Of a stretch of DNA of 64,000 bases, positions 35,124 through 43,131 are shown one piece after another. Position numbers and translations under genes: made by a program. The notes beneath the pieces are model-generated. The model was not told the origin of the DNA and ran no database searches. It saw only the letters and a list, made by a program, of their open reading frames with translations. Each line of letters starts with the position of its first letter. Within the stretch, counting starts at the first letter, position 1. The DNA is taken from positions 6,758,001 to 6,822,000 of the forward strand of contig NZ_JARUBP010000001.1 in the NCBI RefSeq assembly GCF_029626225.1, read 5' to 3'. The stretch is from Asanoa sp. WMMD1127. GTDB taxonomy: Bacteria; Actinomycetota; Actinomycetes; Mycobacteriales; Micromonosporaceae.

Positions 35124-37442
35124 TTATGCCGCGGCGAGGAGCTCGCGCTCGTCGGCCGGGCGCAGGGCCAGGGCCAGCACGTCGCTGACGTCACCCAGCA
35201 CGTGGATGGTCAGGGCGTCCCGCACCTCCTGCGGCAGGTCGTCCAGGTCCGGCTCGTTGCGGGCCGGGATGATGACCTCCGTCAGGCCGGCCCGGTGGGC
35301 GGCCAGCAGCTTCTGCTTGACACCACCGATCGGGAGTACGCGGCCGGAGAGGGTGACCTCGCCGGTCATGCCGAACTCCGGGCGGACGGGGCGACCGGTC
35401 GCCAGCGACGCCAGAGCGGTGACCATCGTGATGCCCGCGGACGGGCCGTCCTTCGGCACCGCGCCGGCCGGCACGTGCAGGTGGATCCGCTTGGCCGCCA
35501 GGGCGTTGGGGTCGATGCCCAGCCGCTTGCCGTTGGACCGCAGGTAGGAGAGCGCGATGTGCGCCGACTCCTTCATGACGTCACCCAGCTGGCCGGTCAG
35601 GGTCAGGCCGGGCTCGCCCTCCATCGAGGTGGCCTCGATGAACAGCACGTCACCACCCGCGCCCGTGACCGCCAGGCCGGTGGCCACACCGGGCGTCGCC
35701 GTGCGCTCCGCCGACTCCGGCGTGAACCGGGGGCGGCCGAGGTAGCGGACGAGGTCCGTCTCGTCGACCCGGATCGGGGCCGACTCGGACGCCAGCGCCA
35801 CCGCGACCTTGCGGAGCACCTTGGCCAGCGCGCGCTCGAGCTGCCGTACGCCCGCCTCACGGGTGTACTCACCGGCGATCGCGCCGAGCGCCGCATCGGT
35901 GATCGACACCTCGTCGGCGGCGAGACCGGCCCGCTCGACCTGCCGCGGCCACAGGTGGTCGCGGCCGATGGCCACCTTCTCCTCCTCGGTGTAGCCGTCG
36001 AGCGTCACGAGCTCCATCCGGTCCAGCAGCGGGCCCGGGATGTTCTCGACGACGTTGGCGGTCGCGAGGAACAGCACGTCCGAGAGGTCGAGGTCGACCT
36101 CCAGGTAGTGGTCGCGGAAGGTGTGGTTCTGGGCCGGGTCGAGCACCTCGAGCAGGGCCGCGGCCGGGTCGCCGGAGTAGCCGACGGCCAGCTTGTCGAC
36201 CTCGTCGAGCAGCACGACCGGGTTCATGGAGCCCGCCTCGCGCAGCGCCCGGACGATCCGACCCGGTGCCGAGCCGACATAGGTGCGGCGGTGGCCACGG
36301 ATCTCGGCCTCGTCACGCACGCCGCCGAGGCTGACCCGGACGAACTTCCGCCCGAGGGCCCGGGCGACGGACTCGCCGAGGCTGGTCTTGCCGACACCGG
36401 GCGGCCCACCGAGGGCCAGCACCGCGCCGGAGCCACGGCCGCCGACGACCTGCAGGTTGCGCTCGGCACGCCGGTTGCGGACCGCGAGGTATTCGAGGAT
36501 GCGGTCCTTCACGTCGGCCAGGCCGGCGTGGTCGGCGTCGAGCACCTCGCGCGCCGCCTTGAGGTCGGTGTTGTCGTCGGTGCGGGTCGACCACGGCATC
36601 TCGAGCACGGTGTCGAGCCAGGTCCGGATCCACGAGGTCTCGGGCGACTGGTCGCTCGCGCGCTCCAGCTTGCCGACCTCGCGCATCGCCGCCTCGCGCA
36701 CCTTCTCGGGCAGGTCGGCGGCCTCCACGCGGGAGCGGTAGTCGGCCGAGCCGTCGGGCTCGTCCTCGCCCAGCTCCTTGCGGATGGCGGCGAGCTGCTG
36801 CCGCAGCAGGAACTCGCGCTGCGACTTCTCGAGGCCCTCGCGGACGTCGTTGGTGATCCGCTCGGTGACCTCCTGCTCGGCCAGGTAGTCGCGCACCCAG
36901 CCGACCAGCAGCTCGAGCCGGGCCGTCACGTCGGGCGCGCCGAGCAGCTCGATCTTCTGCTCGAGGGTGAGCCACGGCGCGTAGCCGGCCGAGTCGGCCA
37001 GCTCCGACAGGTCGGTCATCCGCTCGACGGCGTCGATGACCTGCCAGGCGCCGCGCTGCTGGAGCACGGACTTGACCAGGGCCTTGTATTCGCTCGCCAG
37101 CTCACGGGCCTTGCCCGCGGGCGGGGTCTCGGTCAGTTCGGTGGCCTCGACCCAGAGGGCGGCGCCGGGGCCGGGCACGCCGGACCCGATCCGCGCCCGG
37201 GACAGGCCACGGATGACGGCGGCGGGCTCGCCACTGGGCAGGCGGCCCACCTTCTCGATCAGCGCCTCGACGCCGATCGACCCGTACTCGCCGTCAACAC
37301 GAGGCACGGCGAGCACGCGGTTGTCGCCGGCGGCGCGCGCGGCGTCGACGGCGGCCTGGGTGTTGTTGTCGAGAGTGACCGGGATGGTCATGCCAGGCAG
37401 CAGGACGGCATCGGTCAACGGCAGGACGGGAAGAGTTGCCAT
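35124..37442 (-). CDS. lon: ATP-dependent protease Lon
   Basis: 772 residues. The N-terminal LON substrate domain is followed by an AAA+ module (Walker A GGPPGVGKT, Walker B VVLLDEVDKL) and the proteolytic domain with the Ser-Lys dyad: Ser in PKDGPSAGITM and Lys in GGVKQKLLAA. It degrades misfolded and regulatory proteins in the cytoplasm. ATG 37442 begins MATLPVLPLTD, the family N-terminus; an earlier ATG at 37466 adds eight unrelated residues. A single CTTGAGT, half of the HAIR element bound by HspR, lies about 7 bases before the start on the coding strand, without a matching second half. Confidence 0.96.
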   Translation of the reverse strand: MATLPVLPLTDAVLLPGMTIPVTLDNNTQAAVDAARAAGDNRVLAVPRVDGEYGSIGVEALIEKVGRLPSGEPAAVIRGLSRARIGSGVPGPGAALWVEATELTETPPAGKARELASEYKALVKSVLQQRGAWQVIDAVERMTDLSELADSAGYAPWLTLEQKIELLGAPDVTARLELLVGWVRDYLAEQEVTERITNDVREGLEKSQREFLLRQQLAAIRKELGEDEPDGSADYRSRVEAADLPEKVREAAMREVGKLERASDQSPETSWIRTWLDTVLEMPWSTRTDDNTDLKAAREVLDADHAGLADVKDRILEYLAVRNRRAERNLQVVGGRGSGAVLALGGPPGVGKTSLGESVARALGRKFVRVSLGGVRDEAEIRGHRRTYVGSAPGRIVRALREAGSMNPVVLLDEVDKLAVGYSGDPAAALLEVLDPAQNHTFRDHYLEVDLDLSDVLFLATANVVENIPGPLLDRMELVTLDGYTEEEKVAIGRDHLWPRQVERAGLAADEVSITDAALGAIAGEYTREAGVRQLERALAKVLRKVAVALASESAPIRVDETDLVRYLGRPRFTPESAERTATPGVATGLAVTGAGGDVLFIEATSMEGEPGLTLTGQLGDVMKESAHIALSYLRSNGKRLGIDPNALAAKRIHLHVPAGAVPKDGPSAGITMVTALASLATGRPVRPEFGMTGEVTLSGRVLPIGGVKQKLLAAHRAGLTEVIIPARNEPDLDDLPQEVRDALTIHVLGDVSDVLALALRPADERELLAAA

Positions 37443-37531
37443 GTACGTACTCAAGTTACAAAGCATCTACTCTGTTCCCGCGCTGCGGAGTGACCCAGGC
37501 CACAGGAGAACCGTCCATTTACGTCCCGTTT

Positions 37532-37936
37532 TCAGGCGGCCGACCAGCCCGACCAACGCGCCACGTCGACCGCCAGCACCGGACCCCGCGCCACGAAAGC
37601 CGGATAGCGCTCCCCCAGTAACACGGCCGCCCGCGCGGCCTCCGGGTCCGCGAGCGGCAGGACCCGGGCGGTCCCGTCCGCCCGGGCCCACCACAGCCGC
37701 GACCAGTCCTCGTCGTACTCGTCGACCAGCAGCGACACCCGCGGCTCGGCCGCGATGTTGGCCAGCCGCTTCAGCGCCGTCGTGCGCTTCGGCTTCGCGT
37801 CGACGGCGCTGTAGACCGTGTCGCCGGCGACCGCGAACGTGACCGGCACGAGGTGCGGCTGGCCGGTCCCCGACACGGTCGCCAGGCGGGCGACCCGGGC
37901 CGCGGCGAACCGGGCCCGGGCCTGGGCCGGGGTCAC
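37532..37936 (-). CDS. PPOX-class F420-dependent oxidoreductase (TIGR03668-like)
   Basis: 134 residues with the split-barrel fold of pyridoxamine-phosphate oxidase relatives: ARLATVSGTGQPHLVPVTF is the first strand pair, and DAKPKRTTALKRLANI is the segment typical of actinobacterial F420-binding members. The GTG overlaps the stop of the LLM oxidoreductase by four bases (GTGA). The pair therefore forms a two-gene F420 redox operon. Substrates are unknown. Confidence 0.88.
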   Translation of the reverse strand: MTPAQARARFAAARVARLATVSGTGQPHLVPVTFAVAGDTVYSAVDAKPKRTTALKRLANIAAEPRVSLLVDEYDEDWSRLWWARADGTARVLPLADPEAARAAVLLGERYPAFVARGPVLAVDVARWSGWSAA

Positions 37937-38757
37937 TCCGGGTTGTACTCCGTGATGGCCGCCTCCCACTCGTCGAACGCCCGCTCAACCCGCGACCGGG
38001 AGCCCGACGGCAGCCAGCGCGCCACCCGGCGTACGCCCGCGTCGTGCAGTTGCTCGAAGATCTTGGGGTCGGCGGGGACGCTCATCACCTGCACCTCGAC
38101 GTCGCGCCCGGCCCGCGAGCGCAGCTCGGCGATCCGCTCGACCAGCCCGTCGTGGTAGTTGGGGAACCAGGCGTCGCCGAAGGCCAGCACCCGGTCGAGC
38201 ACGGTTGGGCCGGCCCCGCCGACCAGGACCGGCGGGTGCGGCTTCTGGGCCGGCTTCGGGTAGGACCGGACGCCCTCGAACGAGACGTAGCGGCCGGAAT
38301 AGCTCGCCTCGTGCTGGGTCCAGATGGCCTTCATCGCCTCGACGCGCTCCTGGAGCACGCGCATGCGTACGCGCGGATCCGTGCCGTGATGGCGCATCTC
38401 GGTGCGGTTCCACCCGGCGCCGACCCCGAACTCGAGGCGGCCGCCGGAGAGATGGTCGACGCTGGCGACGGCCTTGGCGGTGTGGATGGGGTCGCGCTCG
38501 ATGACCAGGCAGATGCCACTGGCCACGCGCAGCCGGCTGGTCGCCGCGGCGGCCGCGGTCAGGGCGACGAACAGGTCGTACGTCTTCCAGTACTTGCTGG
38601 GCACCGGCTGGCCCGGGAAGCGGTCCGTCTCGGCCGCGGGGATGTGCGAGTGCTCGGCGAAGTAGATCGCGTCCGCGCCCCGCTCCTCGGCGAGACGCGC
38701 GACCTCACCGGGCTTCATGCCGTCGTACGTGGGGAAGTAACCGACTCCGAACTCCAT
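37933..38757 (-). CDS. LLM-class F420-dependent oxidoreductase
   Basis: 274 residues, a luciferase-like TIM barrel. It begins MEFGVGYFPTYDGMKPGE and has SGGRLEFGVGAGWN near residue 110, the F420-phosphate binding region of this class, and GGAGPTVLDRVLAFGDAWFP near 180. Other residues align with TIGR03619-like actinobacterial proteins. TAGACC lies 6 bases before ATG 38757, so the transcript may be leaderless, and a palindrome sits just upstream. Substrate unknown. Confidence 0.9.
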   Translation of the reverse strand: MEFGVGYFPTYDGMKPGEVARLAEERGADAIYFAEHSHIPAAETDRFPGQPVPSKYWKTYDLFVALTAAAAATSRLRVASGICLVIERDPIHTAKAVASVDHLSGGRLEFGVGAGWNRTEMRHHGTDPRVRMRVLQERVEAMKAIWTQHEASYSGRYVSFEGVRSYPKPAQKPHPPVLVGGAGPTVLDRVLAFGDAWFPNYHDGLVERIAELRSRAGRDVEVQVMSVPADPKIFEQLHDAGVRRVARWLPSGSRSRVERAFDEWEAAITEYNPE

Positions 38758-38781
38758 CTGAATGGTCTACCACGACCACCG

Positions 38782-38796
38782 TGAAAGTAACTTTCA
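38782..38796. promoter_or_regulatory. palindromic operator TGAAAGT-A-ACTTTCA
   Basis: Perfect 7-bp arms around a single A, 25 bp upstream of the LLM oxidoreductase start and overlapping the expected -35 region. It could also affect the divergent amidase locus. The cognate regulator is not identifiable in the window. Confidence 0.6.
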
Positions 38797-38892
38797 GGTT
38801 TGATCGATGAATCGGCAACTATCGACATAGACGGGCTTCACGGTATAGCGTGCGCCTCACCTGCCACACCCAGCGTCCTCCGAAGGAGTGCC

Positions 38893-39087
38893 GTGACCGT
38901 CTTCCCACCGCGCCGGCTCGGCCGGCGGGCTGTGCTCGGCCTGCCCGCCCTGGCCGCCGCAGCCGTGACCGTCGCCGCCAAGCCGTCCGCCGCCGCGGCG
39001 GCGCCCACCGCGGCCCCCAGGGCCGCCAAGGTCGAGTGCGTCGCCGACCTGATCACCGCCGAACCCAGCCTGGCGCGAGGTGCCTGA
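38893..39087 (+). CDS. signal-peptide ORF in front of the amidase
   Basis: 64 residues from GTG 38893, with AAGGAG 4 bases upstream. RRLGRRAVLGLPALAAAAV is a Tat-like signal (twin arginines, hydrophobic core, then Ala-rich cleavage region). About 30 residues follow (VECVADLITAEPSLARGA) before a TGA whose A starts the amidase ATG. It may be a small exported peptide translationally coupled to the amidase, or the 5-prime half of a frameshifted secreted amidase. Removing two bases from GCCTGATG would fuse the frames. Confidence 0.6.
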   Translation: MTVFPPRRLGRRAVLGLPALAAAAVTVAAKPSAAAAAPTAAPRAAKVECVADLITAEPSLARGA

Positions 39088-40052
39088 TGCCCAACGTGCC
39101 CTGGTTGCTCGACGTCCTGCGCGGCGCCGGCGTGTCGGTGGTCGTCGAAGGTGACTGGCTCAACCGCTACCGGCCCGGCTCGTTCGACCCGATCGGCGTG
39201 CTCTGGCACCACACCGCCGCCACCTCCAGCGCCAGCAACCCCCACCCGGCGCTGAACGTCTGCATCAACGGCCGGCCCGACCTGGCGGGGCCGCTGTGCC
39301 AGGCGCTGGTCGACTACCACGGCGTGTTCCACCTGATCTCCGCCGGCCGCTGCAACCACGCGGGCGCCAGCCGCGGCAGCGGGCCCATCCCGGCCGGCGA
39401 CGGCAACACGCTCATGATCGGCTGGGAGATCGACTACAACGGCGTCAACCAGCAGATGACCACCGCGCAGTACAACGCGTCGATCGCCGCCACCGCCGCC
39501 GTGCTGACCCGGCTCGGCAAGGACTCCTCGTACGCCCGCGGGCACCGGGAGACCAGCACCACCGGCAAGATCGACCCGTCGTTCATCGACCTCAACGTGA
39601 TGCGGGCCGACGTGGCCGCCCGGATGAGCGGTGGCGGCGGCACCTGGTCGCAGATCGTCGACAACACCACCGCCGGCCGGTTCACCGCCAGCGCCAACTG
39701 GGGCACGTCGTCCTACTCGGCGCAGCGCTACGGCACCGACTACCGGTTCGCCGACCCGGTCGCGGCCAGCGACCCCGCCTGGTACAAGTTCGCCGTGCCG
39801 ACGGCGGGCACCTACCGGGTCGACGTCTGGTACGCGGCCAACGCCGGCTACAACACGGCGGCGCCCTACATCGTCGCCACCTCGGCGGGCAACCAGACCG
39901 TCAACGTCGACCAGCGCTCGGGCGGCGGCGGCTGGCGTTCGATCGGCACGTTCAACCTGCCGGCCGGCGACGCCAACCGGGTCGCGGTCAGCCGCTGGAC
40001 GTCCGGCACCGGCCTGGTGATCGCCGACGCGATCCGGCTCACCCGCCTCTGA
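39087..40052 (+). CDS. N-acetylmuramoyl-L-alanine amidase-like enzyme with golvesin/xanthan-lyase-type C-terminal domain
   Basis: 321 residues. The first 180 form an Amidase_2/PGRP-type domain with zinc ligands apparent in GVLWHHTAA, ANHAG-like RCNHAGAS, and the late SYARGHRETSTTGKIDPSF. The C-terminal 130 residues (WSQIVDNTTAGRFTAS, then WYKFAVPTAGTYRVDVWY) resemble the golvesin C-terminal-like beta-sandwich, likely carbohydrate-binding. It should cut the stem peptide from peptidoglycan. It has no signal peptide of its own; the preceding ORF, overlapping TGATG, does. Start MPNVPWLLDVLRGAG matches known relatives' domain start. Confidence 0.83.
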   Translation: MPNVPWLLDVLRGAGVSVVVEGDWLNRYRPGSFDPIGVLWHHTAATSSASNPHPALNVCINGRPDLAGPLCQALVDYHGVFHLISAGRCNHAGASRGSGPIPAGDGNTLMIGWEIDYNGVNQQMTTAQYNASIAATAAVLTRLGKDSSYARGHRETSTTGKIDPSFIDLNVMRADVAARMSGGGGTWSQIVDNTTAGRFTASANWGTSSYSAQRYGTDYRFADPVAASDPAWYKFAVPTAGTYRVDVWYAANAGYNTAAPYIVATSAGNQTVNVDQRSGGGGWRSIGTFNLPAGDANRVAVSRWTSGTGLVIADAIRLTRL

Positions 40053-40069
40053 CCCGTTACATTTGGCCG

Positions 40070-40552
40070 ATGAGCGACCGGATCGAGTCCCTCATCGAAG
40101 CGCGGATCCGTGCCGCCCGGGAGAACGGCGAGTTCGACGATCTCCCGGGCGCCGGCAAGCCGCTGCCCGGCCACTCCGAGCCCTACGACGAGCAGTGGTG
40201 GCTCAAGGAGTTCGCCCGCCGCGAGGGCATCTCCGGCGGGGCCATGCTGCCACCGTCGATCCAGCTGGCCCGCCAGGTCGAACGGCTGCCCGACGAGGTG
40301 CGGCGGCTGCCCTCGGAGCAGCGGGTCCGCGAGACGGTCGCCGCGCTCAACCGCGAGATCCTCGACTACCAGCTCCGCCCGTCGCAGCCGTTCGTCCCGG
40401 TCCGCCGGGTCGACGCCGACGCGATGGTGGCGCTGTGGCGCGAGGCGCTGGAGGCCCGGTTCGCGGCGGCCCGCCGGCCGGCGCCGGAACAACCGCGGCC
40501 GCGACCCCGGCGGCGCTGGTTCCGGCGCTCAGAACCCCCAGACGACGCGTAG
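40070..40552 (+). CDS. DUF1992 (DnaJC28-type domain) protein
   Basis: 160 residues. The motif LIEARIRAARENGEFDDLPGAGKPLP starts at residue 6 (read as a DUF1992 hallmark; the conserved part is GEFDDLPGAGKPL), followed by DEQWWLKEFARREG. The function of this family is unknown in bacteria; eukaryotic members join DnaJ proteins. The tail is Arg/Pro-rich. The start ATG 40070 is 17 bases after the amidase stop. Its end overlaps the convergent membrane gene by 24 bases. Confidence 0.88.
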   Translation: MSDRIESLIEARIRAARENGEFDDLPGAGKPLPGHSEPYDEQWWLKEFARREGISGGAMLPPSIQLARQVERLPDEVRRLPSEQRVRETVAALNREILDYQLRPSQPFVPVRRVDADAMVALWREALEARFAAARRPAPEQPRPRPRRRWFRRSEPPDDA

Positions 40553-41545
40553 CCACTCCTGGAACGCCGGGCTGGTCGGCGGCCAGGTGACCACCTGCGC
40601 CCACTGGATCAGCGCCACGGTGGCCAGGAACGTGCTGAGCCGGCGGCTCGGCGCGCGTGGCACGGCGATCAGCGCGACCGCGGTCAGGAGCAGATAACCC
40701 GTGACCGGCGAGTACGCGAGCCCGGCGAGCAGTGCGACGAACACGGCGGCGACCGGGGTCAGGTAGCCGATCAGCGCCCGCGGCCGGCGCACCGCGTAGA
40801 CCACCGCGACCGCGGCGTAGAGCGGGGTGTGCACGACCGCCAGCAGCGCCTCGCCGGCGGCCCGCACCGGCCCGGCCGGGTCCAGGCCGACCCAGACCTG
40901 GCCGGTCAGCCGCCAGTCGAGCAGCAACGCGATCGTGAACGCGGTCAGCGCCGGGCAGAGCAGCACGGCCCAGGTGGCGGGCGGGGTGGGTTCGGCCCGG
41001 CGGCGGGCGGCGGCGACGAACGGCGCGGCACCGGCGAACGCGGCCGCGTAGAGGATGGCGACCGGGTCGCAGAGGGCGGCGCCGGCCAGCGCCAGCCCGG
41101 CCCGGACCGCGCCGTCGGGGCGCCCCGCGACCGCGAAGTGGACGAAACCCTCGACCGCCAGCGCGAGGAGGACCAGCGTGAGCACGGCGGCCAGATCCTG
41201 CGATCCGGCGTACGCCAGGGCGGGCACCAGGGCCAGCGGCACGGTGACCCGCAGCGGCACCTCCCAGCGGACGAGCCGCTCCCCCAACGCCGCGAGCGCC
41301 ACGCCGGTCAGCAGGGCGGTGGCCAGGCCGGCGATCATCGGACCGCCGGGGACGAGGGCGACCACCGGCGGGACCGCGGGCGGCGTGAAGCCCCGGCCGG
41401 TGGAGTAGAGCGCGAGGGCCGCGAACGGCAGCGCCAGCAGGAGGCGCAGCGACCACCGGGTGACCGCGCCGCGGGGCCGCCGCTCGTCAGCCGGGCTCCA
41501 CCGTTGCCACCGCGGGATCACCACGTCGTTCGGCGCGATTGCCAT
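40529..41545 (-). CDS. multi-pass membrane protein, unknown function
   Basis: 338 residues, with about nine or ten hydrophobic helices alternating with Arg-rich loops and almost no polar domains. ATG 41545 has AGGGAGA 3 bases upstream. No family recognised from motifs; the pattern resembles polyprenyl-linked glycosyltransferase-like or O-antigen-polymerase-like membrane proteins but nothing specific is visible. It overlaps the upstream MshEN-like gene by 59 bases, so the two are likely co-transcribed. Confidence 0.7.
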   Translation of the reverse strand: MAIAPNDVVIPRWQRWSPADERRPRGAVTRWSLRLLLALPFAALALYSTGRGFTPPAVPPVVALVPGGPMIAGLATALLTGVALAALGERLVRWEVPLRVTVPLALVPALAYAGSQDLAAVLTLVLLALAVEGFVHFAVAGRPDGAVRAGLALAGAALCDPVAILYAAAFAGAAPFVAAARRRAEPTPPATWAVLLCPALTAFTIALLLDWRLTGQVWVGLDPAGPVRAAGEALLAVVHTPLYAAVAVVYAVRRPRALIGYLTPVAAVFVALLAGLAYSPVTGYLLLTAVALIAVPRAPSRRLSTFLATVALIQWAQVVTWPPTSPAFQEWLRVVWGF

Positions 41546-42347
41546 GCTTCTCCCTCGTGAGCAGGTTCCGGTAGGCGGCCACGCAGTCCTGCAGCCAACG
41601 GATGGGGCTGCGCAGGGCCGGACCGGCGGGCTCGCCACGGCGGAAGGCGTCGAGCAGTTCGGCATGGACCAGGGCGGCCTGACCGACCAGGGGGCTGGCC
41701 AGCACGACGCCGAGCGCCCACGCCGGCACCACCCGCTGCGCCGGCAGGACCAGGGCGGCGACGAACAGGGCGTACGCCGGTGGGGTGAGCAGCAGGGCGA
41801 CCGACGGCCCGACAGCCGCCCGCCCCCGCGCCGACGCCAGGCCGAAGTGGATCGCGAGCGTGGCGGCCACACCGGCCAGGTGCCCGCCGGAGACGAGCAG
41901 GGCGACCGTCACCACGGTCGGGCCGGTCGCGAACGTCAGCGCCAGCACCAGCCCGGCGAGCGCCGCGCCGACGCCGAGCCACCGGCCCGCGGCGGGCCGG
42001 CGGCGAGCCGCGGGCGGCCGCGCGAAGGCGCGGCGGATGGCCTCCTCGACGTCCCAGTCGCTGCCGACCGCCACGCAGACCGGCCCACCGACCGCCTGCT
42101 CCATCATGGCCACCCGCTCCGGCGTGGGCTCGACGGCGGTGACGACCAGCACGTAGCCCTCGTCGTCGTGGTGCAGCGGCAGCCAGCCGTCGCGGGCGAG
42201 GACCTCCGGGTCACGGCCGGCCAGCAGGTCGCTGTCGATCCACTCGCTCTCGACGTCGAGGTAGCCGCAGTTCCACTCGGCCGCGAGAACCTGGTAGCGC
42301 TCGCGCCGGTCCAGGATCTCGTCGACAAGCGATTCCGGATGCGCCAT
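41487..42347 (-). CDS. MshEN/GspE-N-like domain fused to membrane helices
   Basis: 286 residues. The first 110 resemble the N-terminal domain of type II secretion ATPases: LVDEILDRRERYQVLAAEWN, then LLAGRDPEVLARDGWLPLHHDDEG and VLVVTAVEPTPE. After an Arg-rich joint come about five hydrophobic helices. No ATPase part is present. Such domains can bind cyclic di-GMP (MshEN) and also occur in N4-adsorption-type glycosyltransferases. ATG 42347 was taken because the DNA before it is relatively AT-rich; ATG 42422 is possible. Function unknown, perhaps signal-dependent polysaccharide or envelope work with the downstream membrane protein. Confidence 0.55.
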   Translation of the reverse strand: MAHPESLVDEILDRRERYQVLAAEWNCGYLDVESEWIDSDLLAGRDPEVLARDGWLPLHHDDEGYVLVVTAVEPTPERVAMMEQAVGGPVCVAVGSDWDVEEAIRRAFARPPAARRRPAAGRWLGVGAALAGLVLALTFATGPTVVTVALLVSGGHLAGVAATLAIHFGLASARGRAAVGPSVALLLTPPAYALFVAALVLPAQRVVPAWALGVVLASPLVGQAALVHAELLDAFRRGEPAGPALRSPIRWLQDCVAAYRNLLTREKHGNRAERRGDPAVATVEPG

Positions 42348-42441
42348 GCTGTCGATGCTGCCGTTATCAGACCGATTTGTCCGGTTACCCGGATCCGGCG
42401 TGTCTGGATCAACGCGCCGCATCCCTGCCAGACTCTCCTAT

Positions 42442-43131
42442 GTGTCCACCACGCCCTCGCCCCCGCGGACACAGCGCATCCTGGGCTGGCACGGCCCGGC
42501 GATCCGCCGGGCCTGGGTGGTGGTCGTGCTGTGGGCGGTCGTCGCGACGGGGCTCGCCGTGAGCCCGGTCGGCTGGGAGCTCGCGGTGATCGCGGGCTGG
42601 GACGCCGCCTCCCTGGCGTTCCTCGGTTCGGTCTGGCCGATCTTCATGACCGCCAACGGGGCCAAGACGGAGAAGCTGGCCAGCCGCGAGGACCAGACGC
42701 ACGGCTCGGCGACCGCCCTGCTGGCGGCGGCGAGCGTCGTCAGCCTGCTGGGCGTCGGGTTCGCGCTCGGCGAGGCCGCCAACGAGCACGGCACCTACCG
42801 CGGCGTGCTGATCGGCATCGCGGTGCTGACGGTGGCCTCGGCCTGGGTAACCATGAACACGGTCTACACGCTGCGGTACGCGAAGCTCGACTACCAGAGC
42901 CACGGTGTCCGCATCGACTTCGGCCAGCCGGTCTCGGAGCACAAGCCGACCTACCGCGACTTCGCCTACCTGGCGTTCACGATCGGCATGACCTACCAGG
43001 TCTCCGACACGACACTGCGCAGCTCACCGGTCCGCCGGACGGCCCTGGGCCACGCGCTGCTCTCGTACGTCTTCGGCGTCGCGATCGTCGCCGGGGCGAT
43101 CAACCTGCTGGCCGGGCTGGTCAACAACTAA
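42442..43131 (+). CDS. DUF1345-family membrane protein
   Basis: 229 residues with about five helices. Conserved features of DUF1345 are AGWDAASLAFLG near residue 50 and YRDFAYLAFTIGMTYQVSDT near 170. Function is not known. GTG 42442 has CAGACT 7 bases upstream and no ribosome site. Its 3-prime end overlaps the convergent oxidoreductase frame by 108 bases. Confidence 0.85.
   Translation: MSTTPSPPRTQRILGWHGPAIRRAWVVVVLWAVVATGLAVSPVGWELAVIAGWDAASLAFLGSVWPIFMTANGAKTEKLASREDQTHGSATALLAAASVVSLLGVGFALGEAANEHGTYRGVLIGIAVLTVASAWVTMNTVYTLRYAKLDYQSHGVRIDFGQPVSEHKPTYRDFAYLAFTIGMTYQVSDTTLRSSPVRRTALGHALLSYVFGVAIVAGAINLLAGLVNN

Noticed and set aside
37443-37460. Complete HAIR (HspR) element upstream of lon
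   Set aside because: Only one half-site CTTGAGT is present; the N7-spaced ACTCAAG partner is missing.
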